From contig CM077668.1 in NCBI GenBank assembly GCA_039707655.1, positions 401,787,630 to 401,851,629 on the forward strand: DNA of 64,000 nt, given 5' to 3'. Positions 55,029-64,000 of the stretch are shown here, in pieces. The translations under genes were made by a program, and so were the position numbers. Origin of the DNA: Elymus sibiricus. Taxonomy: Eukaryota > Streptophyta > Magnoliopsida > Poales > Poaceae. Under the pieces are notes generated by a model. That model made no database searches. It was not told the DNA's origin and saw nothing but the letters and a program-made list of their open reading frames with translations. Numbering within the stretch: position 1 is the stretch's first letter; each line of letters starts with the position of its first letter.

Positions 55029-57071
55029 CATGCATCAGGTTGCCGCCAAGTATTGCACACATGCACAAATGCCCGGGCATGTCTATATGTCGCTCGTATA
55101 GAGCTGGAGGAGTACTTGCTCATCTACATTAACTCTCTTCCTAGGCCGGCCCACTACACTGTGTAGGTTAGGTTTGGTTCCGTATTTTTGTTTTTGGTAT
55201 TTATTTTCGTTTTACCAACTTTGGTTTTTTGCTACTTTCCGTAGTGTTCATGTAATTTTTTAATAATATTCATATGTTTAAAAAATGTTCATACCCTTCA
55301 AATAAAATGGCATATGTTTGGCTACGTATTTCTATTTTGTTTTTGGTCTTTATTGCTGTTTTACCAACATTGTTTTTTTTTTTTGCTATTTTCCATAGTG
55401 CTCTTGAACTTTTTAATAATTTTCATATGTTTAAAAGATGTTCGTACCATTCAAATAAAATGTTCACATGCCTTAAAAAATTATTCATGACATTTTACAA
55501 AAAAAATCGTAAAATTCAAAAAAGGTTCATGGCATTAATAATATATCCACATGTTTAAAAATTGTCATGACAATTTAAAAAATGTTCATACCATTAAATT
55601 GTTAGCGCATTTAGAAAAATGTTAATGAAAATGTAAAACTTTGTTCGCGCGATTTTGAAAAAAAAAATCATGACATATAAAAGGTTCATCACTTTTTAAC
55701 AAAAAGATCATAAGATTTTTTCTAAGAGGCAAAAGAAACAAGAATTGGAAAAACAAAAAAATAAAAAATAATAGAAGAAAAAAAAGTAAGAAAATCGGAA
55801 CAGGAGGAAGATATATGGGTTTAAGTGTGGGAGAAGATGTGGAACCCTCCCACGGGATTTGGATATATCAGCGAAGTATGCGTCATGTCTTGATGTGAGA
55901 GTGGACAATGCTCGATACCGAAGAGGCTAGCAATATGAAGGTAAATGGAAACAACATGACATCATTCTCACATTATTCATAAAAGATGTCGAGCACTTAT
56001 TACAAATGCCACATAGATGTCTCATATTATTGCATAATCAAGCACTCCTAGGGGTTGTTTGGCGGACCAAAGCCCGTTACGCGTCCTAGCTCAACCATCG
56101 GCGCTAATTTACTTACAATCACCCCTCAACTTTGATATCAATGCAACACCAGAGATTCCCGACTTTTGCTTGTTAATGAAGAAATGCAATTACCCCTTTT
56201 AATTTTATAGCCTCTTTCCATCACTTAACTGAAGCACATTTACCAACATATTTATCTATTACTCCCACACTATCTCCAAATTATTGCAAGGAATCTCATT
56301 CTAAAGTTTTATGACTCTAAACTTTTTTTCTATCCAAGTTCTAATTATACCACCAATGCATACTATAAATTTTAGCTCCGACATATTAATGTCATGCCAA
56401 CATTGAGTTACTATTCAACTCTCTAAACAAATATACGTGGAGCAAAAAGAGAGTTTAAATGTATTTCTAATACGACTCATGCTCTAACCAGAATAAGTGA
56501 AGCAAAAGAGCAGTTCTATAAGCTCTCCCAAAGCAAAATTGTCCAGATGTGAAGATTGTATAGATCAGCAAACAAAAATAAAATAAAATGATGCTCCAAG
56601 AACAACATATATTATTTGGACAAATAAAAACATAGGTCCAGCCAGACAAACCGATAATTATTGATGAAGAAGGGCCTTGGGCATCCACAAGCTTAGACGC
56701 TTGAGGATTTCTTTAAATATTTCATGGGGGTGCTTTCGGCATTCCCAAGCTTGAGCTCTTGCCTCTCCTTATTCTTCTCAAATAAATGTCTCCATATCTG
56801 ATGTCTTCATTCTTTTGCAATGGCTAAATAAAATAGTCTAATAGTGAAACAATATTTTGGTGCAGCTCTTTTTGTCTATATCTTCTCACATAGTCTTGTA
56901 ACAAATGGGGAAAAGGTATGGATTAATGCCTATGATTTGGAATATGAAAATTGATGTGTTCGTCTTTAGGGCCTGCGCAACAATTTCTTTGTGCTACGCC
57001 ACTGCACAACTGCAGGCCATATCTGTCTGGGCCACTTGCAAGTTTGAACTGGTGTCAAGGGTGAAGAGGGT
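55029..57071. other. AT-rich spacer with a local duplication
   Basis: A stretch at about 55185-55320 recurs at about 55325-55470 (gttttaccaac, tttgctattttcc/tttgctactttcc, ttcatatgtttaaaa, ttcaaataaaatg). The rest shows no gene; frames of up to 114 codons lack domains. Confidence 0.45.
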
Positions 57072-57188
57072 TGCTGCAATCTTGATGTTTCATTCGCATA
57101 CTTGTCATTTTTATACTCACGTGTATGAAAATAGACGTCCGTGCATCTTGAATAGATGTTCATATTTTGAAATGAATGTTTACATGTT
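57072..57188 (+). repeat. 117-bp direct repeat flanking the solo LTR, left
   Basis: Runs from tgctgcaatcttgatg to gtttacatgtt and is identical by eye to 59040-59156. Its last four bases overlap the LTR start (tgtt). Confidence 0.93.
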
Positions 57189-59039
57189 GGGGAACGTTGC
57201 ATGGGAAACAAAAATTTTCCTACGCACACACAAGATCTATCCATGGTGATGAGCATCTACGAGAGGGAGAGTGAATCTACATACCCTTGTAGATCGCTAA
57301 GCGGAAGCGTTTAAGAAACGCGGTTGATGTAGTCGAACGTCTCCGCGATCCAAATCGCAAGTCGTCCCTCGATCCGATCACGAACTAGCGCCGAACGGAC
57401 GGCACCTCCGCGTTCAACACACGTACGGCTTGATGACGCCTTCACCTCCTCGATCCAGCGAGCGATGATGAAGTAGTGGTTGAGTTCCAGCAGCACGACG
57501 GCGTGGTGATGGTGGTGAGGAACAATCTCTGCAGGGCTTCGCCAAGCACTACGGAGATTATGACGGAGGAACTAGAGGGCTAGGGTTGCCGGCACACGGC
57601 TTGGGAAATCCTGATGTGTCCCGTGTGCTAGCCCTGCCCCTCTATTTATATGTTGAGCCTTGGGGTCTAAACTTGGAGTAAAAGCCTCCTCCAGGTCGGT
57701 TTTGCCCGCACAAGGTCGGTTTGGCCCGCAGGGAAAGAGTCCAACTCGGATCCCTGCCGAACCGCGCACAGCCGCGCACAAGCGGTAGTACCGCTTCACA
57801 CAAGCGGTAGTACCGCTTGGGCGGTAGTACCGCTTCACACAAGCGGTAGTACCGCTCGGGCGGTAGTACCGCTTCACACAAGCGGTAGTACCGCTTACGC
57901 GGCAGCAAAACTACTTTTGCACTTTCCAATACCTCGTGGGCTTTTATCCCTTGGCCCATATAAAGTGTTGCTGCACCCGAACACTTCGGTAAACATCCGG
58001 AACCTCTTCCGGTGAACTTCGGAACTCTTCCGGAGATCAAAACACTATTATCACATATATCAATCTTTACCTCCGGACTATTCCGGAGATCCTCGTCATG
58101 TCCGGGATCTTATCCGGGACTCCGAACAACTTTCGGTCACCAACATAATAACTCAATTATACTAATCGTCACCAAACGTTAAGTGTGTAGACCCTGCGGG
58201 TTCGAGAACTATGTAGACATGACCGAGACACCTCTACGGCCAATAACCAATAGCGGGACCTGGATGCCCATATTGGCTCCTACATATTCTACGAAGATCT
58301 TTATCGGTCGAACCTCTATGTCAAGGATTCAGTTAATCCCGTATGCTGTTCCCTTTGTTCTTCGGTATGTTACTTGCCCGAGATTCGATCGTCGGTATCT
58401 CTATACCTAGTTCAATCTCGTTACCGGCAAGTCTCTTTACTCGTTCCGTAATACAAGATCTCGTGGCTAACACTTTAGTCACATTGCTTGCAAGGCTCAT
58501 TGTGATGTTGTATTACCGAGTGGGCCCTGAGATACCTCTCCGTCACACAGAGTAACAAATCCCAGTCTTGATCCATGCCAACCCAACAGACACCCTCGGA
58601 GATACCTGTAGAGCACCTTTATAGTCACCCAGTTACGTTGCGACGTTTGATACACACAAGGTATTCCTCCGGTGTCAGTGAGTTGCATGATCTCATGGTC
58701 AAAGGAACAGATACTTGACATGCAGAAAACAATAGCAATAAACTGACACGATCAAATGCTACGTTTACAGTTTGGGTCTTGTCCATCACATCATTCTCCT
58801 AATGATGTGATCCCGTTATCAAATGACATCTCATGTCAATGGCTAGGAAACCTTAACCATCTTTGATCAACGAGCTAGTCAACTAGAGGCTTACTAGGGA
58901 CACAGTGTTGTCTATGTACCCACACATGTATTTGAGTTTCCAATCAATACAATTATAGCATGGATAATAAACGATTATCATGAACAAGGAAATATAATAA
59001 TAACCAATTTATTATTGCCTGTAGGGCATATTTCCAACA
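57185..59039 (-). mobile_element. BARE/Angela/WIS-type solo LTR
   Basis: 1,855 bp. On the minus strand it starts tgttggaaatatgccct and ends gttccccaaca, the signature ends and length of the BARE-1/Angela/WIS Copia LTR of Triticeae. No internal region, primer site or second LTR follows, so it is a solo LTR. Instead of a 5-bp duplication the borders show an exact 117-bp direct repeat. Confidence 0.9.
57779..57902. repeat. Palindromic tandem repeats inside the LTR
   Basis: gcggtagtaccgc recurs six times, often preceded by aa and followed by tt (aagcggtagtaccgctt), separated by cacac or gg. Each is an inverted repeat around one base, so the stretch can form serial hairpins. Confidence 0.9.
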
Positions 59040-59156
59040 TGCTGCAATCTTGATGTTTCATTCGCATACTTGTCATTTTTATACTCACGTGTATGAAAAT
59101 AGACGTCCGTGCATCTTGAATAGATGTTCATATTTTGAAATGAATGTTTACATGTT
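59040..59156 (+). repeat. 117-bp direct repeat flanking the solo LTR, right
   Basis: Exact partner of 57072-57188; beyond it the sequence continues tttaagtag. Confidence 0.93.
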
Positions 59157-60754
59157 TTTAAGTAGTGCACATGTATCTTCTAAGAAGTATTCGTGTAACT
59201 TACCCCAGAGAATGAATAAAAAATAAAAAGGCAAATGAAAACAAGAAGAAAGAAAAAGGTGATAAACAGAAAAAATGGAATGAGAAAAATAAAATAAAAA
59301 ATTTAAACAGAAAAAACCCAGTGTATGGATGTTCCATGCCGACGGTAGAGTGGAGTGGGGGGGGGGGGGGGGGGGGACAACGCCTCCAACCGAAACTGGA
59401 AATGAAAGGGGAAACCGCTTGCTCGGCCAGCCCATGTGGGAGGCCCTTTACTCGAGCGAGCTCTATCACTCATTTTTTTTGGGTGAACGAGCGAGCTCTA
59501 TCACTGGCAGTGTGTGCTTAACAAAGTTTGGGCACTGGAATAGAACATTTTTAATGGAGTGTTTGTATCGGAGAACGGACAAAAATGAAATAAATATAAA
59601 AATATAACAAACATTTTAAAATTGTACTAAAGCGGCGACAAGTAATATGGTCGGAGAAAGTACATCTTATTCTATTTTTATGTATCACTCATTGCATTTC
59701 TTTTTGAGCAAATGTATCACTCATTGCAGTGCTCTAGCATCTCATTGCTAGGCCACGCGTGGGCTCGGGCCCGCTATGTACAATAGCTTTGGCAACACTC
59801 ACATGGCGAGCATGGCTGGAATAATGAATGAGATGACCGTGAAGAAGATGTATGGGCCTCAACAGGTCAGAACTACCTAACCAAGTCTACAGGCTTTAGG
59901 AATGACCGGGCCCACCCATGGTAAAATTCTTCTTTTAGTAAATTACTAGTCAAATTGCCTCAAAAAAAAACTAGTCAAATATTGATTTTTTTGGTAATAG
60001 ACATTTTCATTCAATCTATATATCGAGTTGATACAACCGTATTGTGTGAATGTCCGACATCTGCATAACACGATGAACACAGTCAAAACGTCCAACAGAA
60101 CCGACAAGAAAAAATTGTTTCACACACAAAAAAAAAGGTCGGCCTAAGATGGCGTAGATCCCGTCCGAAGATTCAACTGCCATCCATGATGGGAGAAAAC
60201 CTTCCTGATTGTATGCACCAGCCGGGTAGAAGCCATCATAAAAAGATCTCTGTCCTCCAGCCTCCGCAGAAAGACCAAGTATGAAGCCATCGCATACATG
60301 CATCAAATAACTTACATGGGAGATGAAACACATTTTTTGGTTAAAAACCTCATCGTTCCATATGAGATATGGCATTTTGCATGTCTTATCTCTCCACGCG
60401 CCTGCTTCAGCATTGTTGAATATGGGCGCATCACCGCCAGTCAAAAAGCCGCCCAATCGATTAGATCAGTTGCATGCTTTCTTCTGCCATTTATGCCACT
60501 TTCTTTTTTTTTTGAACACATTTATGCCACTTTCAATTGTGTAATATGATTGGTGTTGCCACTTCCACTATAGACTATAGTAGTGTTTGATAGGCTGCAT
60601 TAGGTCCAGTTAGGCACGCGCGACGCAGTTTTGGCCCATTTGGTAGTTGACCCACACAAACCTCAAAGCACATCTGGGCCTAGCTCTGAAGGAACGATCG
60701 AATCTATCATTTCTAGCAAGCCAGGCCCGAGTGATGCAATCAAGCGCAAGTGGG
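59157..60754. other. Spacer with a 20-base G tract
   Basis: It includes an uninterrupted run of 20 G (59357-59376). No gene is supported; a minus-strand frame at 60016-60456 (146 codons) has no recognised domain. Confidence 0.4.
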
Positions 60755-60884
60755 TGGGCCTGGCGATGCAGTTTACATGTGAGCTCGTGTAGGCTTGTGC
60801 AAACATGTATGTGGGTGGGTGGGCCTGGCGATGCAGTTTACATGTGAGCTCGTGTAGGCTTGTGCAAACATGTATGTGGGTTTC
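60755..60884. repeat. Tandem duplication, 65 bp x 2
   Basis: Two copies at 60755 and 60820 (tgggcctggcgatgcag ... aacatgtatgtggg), practically identical. Confidence 0.9.
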
Positions 60885-60887
60885 ACA

Positions 60888-61600
60888 CATGTTCTGTTGT
60901 AATCACTCCCTTAATCTCTTTCACCTAACTCCTAATCTACACAACGGTGCTTCGATTCAAGATAAGCTGTACATGAAAAAGATGGACATCAATATTGTGG
61001 TTCCATTCAGACGATCCGTTCCCAATTTCATGGACAATAAATCTTCAATTTCGTGCTAATGTTTGAATGTCTTTTTTGACGAATTTCAGCAAAATCTTCA
61101 CACCCGGTCGATCGTTTGAAATTTCCTTTCACCACTAGCTTTATCTCATTGTTTCACACGACTTTCATGTTGCACGTTTTCTGTTTCGACGATCATAGAC
61201 GAATAGATCTACATCTCTCTAGTGGACTGTACAAATGCATATGTGTGTTCTGTTTTAATGACACTCCTTAATCACCTTAACCTAGTCCCTTCTAATCTAC
61301 ACTACAGTGCTTCCATTCGAGATAAGTTGTACACAAAAAGATGTGCATAGACATTGTGGTTCCGTTCAGACGACCAGTTGGTAGTTTCACTGGTTGTAAA
61401 TTTTCAACTTCGTGTTCATGTTTGGGGCTATTTTGGAAGAATTTTGTCAAACTCGTCGCGCACGGTCGACCTTTTCAAATTTTCTTTGAGTAGTAGCTTC
61501 ATCCTACTGTTTCACACAACTTCTTGTAGTACGTTTTCTATTTCGACGATCGTAGATGAGTATATGTGTATCTCCCTATTGTACTGTACTAAGGTGTTCA
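60888..61600. repeat. Diverged tandem duplication, about 360 bp x 2
   Basis: 60888-61245 and 61246-61600 share in order: ttctgtt-taat, aatctacac, agtgcttc/ggtgcttcgattc, agataag-tgtac, attgtggttcc, ttcagacga, cacac and tttcgacgatc-tag. No coding is visible. Confidence 0.75.
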
Positions 61601-62790
61601 TATGATGGTTAGACGAAATTCGGAGTGACTTCTTTCTGTTCTCACTGACCATCGTCAACCTTCTGCATGGACGCCATGTCGTGGCTGGCTCCGGTTCTAG
61701 GGTCGTTCCTCTCGGCCTCCTTGCCCGCAACCTACTACACTGACGCCGTCCTCGCGCGAGCACTGCACTTCTACTCGCCGTCCTATGCCTCAACACCCTC
61801 CTCGTCCCTCCTCGCTGAATCCCCCTGTGACGACGGATCTAGCAAGTGGTTCACCGCGCCGCCGACGGGATAGTTCGCCTGCAACTCCGTGCTCGTCGCG
61901 TCGGACACGGCGCCGCGGCCACCATCCATCCCAGACGCCGAGGCACTCTACTGTAACTCTGTGTGCCATATGTAGCTGTTAACTCTTAATCAGGTCCAGT
62001 GTATGCAACCAAACGCCATGTAATGCATCTGCCCAAACTATGTGTAGAACATGGTTTTTATCATGTATTTACTCAGCCATGCCCAACGGAGTCATAGATG
62101 CAAAGAGCCAAAAATGGTGCAACCTACCAAACACACCCTATATATTTTTTTCCCAATAAAGGGTTAATTTTATTGAATCCTAAAAATGTAAATTTTTGAC
62201 ATGGTAGATGTTATGGTGTATGTTAAATATACAAAAAAAATCCTTATGGGCAATAATCTTTGAACGTGCTCATATGATTTCTTAATGTGCCATTACAAAA
62301 AGTAAGAAATCCAAATCATTACATAAATAGATGTAAAATGAAGTCATATTACTATGTAAAGTAGACCCTTTGTGGTAGCTCTCCAGCTGCCAACTCCTCC
62401 AACTCCATGGCCAGAGTTGGGTCAAACGGCCGAACTCTGCGGAGTCGAGAAGGAGAAGTTGGTTGCCTACACATTATAAAAAGATCGGTTTGAGATATCG
62501 TCAACCTCACACTACCACAAATCGTCCCTCCAAAAAAATGTGCCAGAAGCTTAGCAATCCGAACGATAGCCAACTCTGGCCATTTTACCGATAAGCGGGC
62601 TGCTCATTTTCAGCTGAAGAGTTGGGAATTTTTTTGGACAAGGAGAGCTACCCAACAGGACAATATTATTCTGCACGTAGTATAATTATGGAGAATTTTG
62701 GATAATGGTTTTGCTATTGTCATAAATAGTAAGGTTTACTAAAAAACTAAAAAAAAGAAACAAAAAAAAAAGAAAAACAACAAAATGCAT
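61601..62790. other. Unassigned spacer
   Basis: A GC-richer patch (61660-61980) has a short frame starting M-D-A-M-S-W-L-A-P-V that I do not recognise. The rest is AT-rich without recognisable ends. Confidence 0.35.
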
Positions 62791-62792
62791 GA

Positions 62793-62814
62793 CCTAACCT
62801 AACCTAACCTAACC
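62793..62814. repeat. (CCTAA)4 microsatellite
   Basis: Four cctaa units followed by cc. The 5-bp period is not the plant telomere 7-mer. Confidence 0.9.
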
Positions 62815-62998
62815 GTTTTCTCTCTCCCCAAACATCTCCCAACCTCAGCCGCCACCAACCCCCTCCCTCCAGATCTGCTTTCCCATCTCCCAATATCTTC
62901 CCTACCTCTCCTCGCTCCTCCGCTCCTCTCGGCTTGCCCCCAACCTCGGCACCACCACCCACTTTGTCTCACATCTCTGGTTGCACGGCTGCGCGGAA

Positions 62999-63720
62999 GC
63001 AGCACCACACACATAGTAGGACGCGGTTTGGTCTCCATTGCAAAGGTAATTTTCTTGTTGCCCTTCCGTCGTCTTTTGACTAGTTTCTCCTTAGTTAAGA
63101 TCAACCTTCGATGCAAATACCAGTTGAAGATCTTGATCTTTAGAGGCATGTTGAACATCCAAATTAATTTCTTGCAGAAAATAGTGATTTGGATTAGACC
63201 TTTCCAACAAGGAGAATTCTAAGGCTCCGATGTCACTTGTGATGGAGGTTTTGGGTGGAGGTGCTTGTTCCATAGGAACTCCTGCCAAACATCATCCTCA
63301 TTAAGTAGTTTGAACAACCACTTGTTGGGGAGGTAGGCATTCTAACAGGGTCATCAATTCATAGTACATCTTGGTCTTTTTTTTGCATATAACACTCCAC
63401 ATGACCAACCAATACCTCTGTTACTATTCATCACGTTCCCAGAAAAATCAGGATTTGTAATTATCCATTATTTTTTGTACCTGTTTTGGTATCTCAAAGA
63501 GTAAAATCATACACATCGGTAGGCTAGTGATTACCACTTTTGTAAGGATTAGCATGTCCCCATCGAACAAAACTTACCTTTTCCATCTGCTAAGTTACTT
63601 TTCAAAGCGATCCTCCACCCACTTCCATTCTCTATTAAGGACTTTCATGTTCTGGATGAGGTTTCCAAAATACCTAAATGGTAGAGAACCTATCACACAT
63701 GTTCTGAACTATGCATCTTA
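62999..63720 (-). pseudogene. LINE ORF2 C-terminal remnant
   Basis: Read on the minus strand with several stops: P-F-R-Y-F-G-N-L-I-Q, W-V-E-D-R-F-E-K, V-I-T-S-L-P-M, F-F-W-E-R, then W-L-F-K-L-L-N-E-D and M-P-L-K-I-K-I-F-N-W-Y-L-H-R-R. These are the post-RT and zinc-binding landmarks of plant L1-type LINEs in the right order. The zinc Cys residues themselves are lost. Its 5' part may extend beyond the window, but nothing was readable past about 63720. Confidence 0.75.
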
Positions 63721-64000
63721 TTTTTTCACCATTGCAATGCACATATATTGTGCTAGTCAATTTAAGAAGGTTTTCGTTTCACTAAACATTTTTTGTTGTC
63801 CAGCCATGACTAGTGAAGGATGCAAGTGATTACTTTATTATCATTAACTTATTCTCTAATTTGATACTTGCTCTCCCATGTGTTTTCCTTTTATTATATG
63901 AACTTAGGTACATACCATTTCTCTATTTGTACTTGGTAATTAATGATCAAATTTACAACTTAGAAAATTATTAAAAACAAGAATATAATGGGTAGAAACA
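63721..64000. other. Unassigned right edge
   Basis: AT-rich DNA. No feature recognised. Confidence 0.35.

Noticed and set aside
57572..58040. Repetitive minus-strand frames with K-R-Y-Y-R repeats
   Set aside because: They translate the gcggtagtaccgc hairpin repeats inside a solo LTR.
60016..60456. 146-codon minus-strand frame
   Set aside because: No recognised family and no gene-like composition; the text does not match LINE or F-box landmarks.

Overview
The window is nuclear DNA of a grass, most likely a Triticeae (wheat, Aegilops or barley relative). The evidence is the repeat content: two Stowaway MITEs with TA target duplications, a 1.85-kb solo LTR of the BARE/Angela/WIS type, a Cassandra-type LTR carrying a 5S rRNA-like block, LINE and SINE remnants, and plant genes broken into exons. 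No bacterial or organellar feature was seen. Most long open frames in the GC-rich stretches are not genes.

Layout. 0-3.9 kb: a LINE remnant and unassigned DNA. 3.9-9.9 kb (+): a decayed DRM-type (domains rearranged) DNA methyltransferase with UBA and catalytic exons, split inside its SAM-binding motif by a poly(A) retroposon with a 17-bp target duplication. 11.4-15.7 kb (-): an apparently intact three-exon FHA2-like gene with a retroposon in its long intron. 16.5-18.9 kb: an array of about 400-bp fold-back units, then a second copy of the retroposon family. 20.3 kb: a LINE fragment. 21.3-26.8 kb (-): an F-box/leucine-rich-repeat pseudogene split by a non-autonomous Copia element. 27.2-28.1 kb: a GC-rich fold-back element.

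29.07-36.77 kb is the best-preserved element: a complete Mutator-like transposon (MULE) of 7,701 bp with 226-bp terminal inverted repeats (two mismatches) and a perfect 9-bp target duplication, inserted in the reverse transcriptase of a LINE. It holds two convergent genes: a five-exon transposase (about 1,199 aa, open throughout) and, from the other end, a predicted four-exon gene for a GRF-zinc-finger/coiled-coil protein of about 225 aa. A 49-bp minisatellite of 13 copies lies between them. The layout mirrors maize MuDR (mudrA/mudrB), but the second gene does not look like mudrB.

37.0-40.8 kb is a second copy of the 10.2-18.9 kb segment that has lost the whole FHA gene but kept the sequence upstream of it. 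42.1-44.8 kb is a 5'-truncated RTE-clade LINE with an 823+ codon open frame, a (TTG)n tail and a 14-bp target duplication. 45-50.3 kb holds a hAT-type MITE, a tandem triplication, two Stowaway MITEs, an intact F-box gene and a truncated tandem paralogue. 50-64 kb is mostly repeats: fold-back MITEs, the Cassandra LTR, a SINE, a Harbinger-like MITE, a MULE-like MITE containing a tRNA-like relic, the BARE-type solo LTR flanked by an exact 117-bp direct repeat, small tandem duplications and a LINE remnant at the right end.

Plausible functional host genes are few: the FHA2-like gene and one F-box gene. The rest records nested insertion, segmental duplication and gene decay. The MULE, with both genes open, is the one element that looks potentially autonomous.
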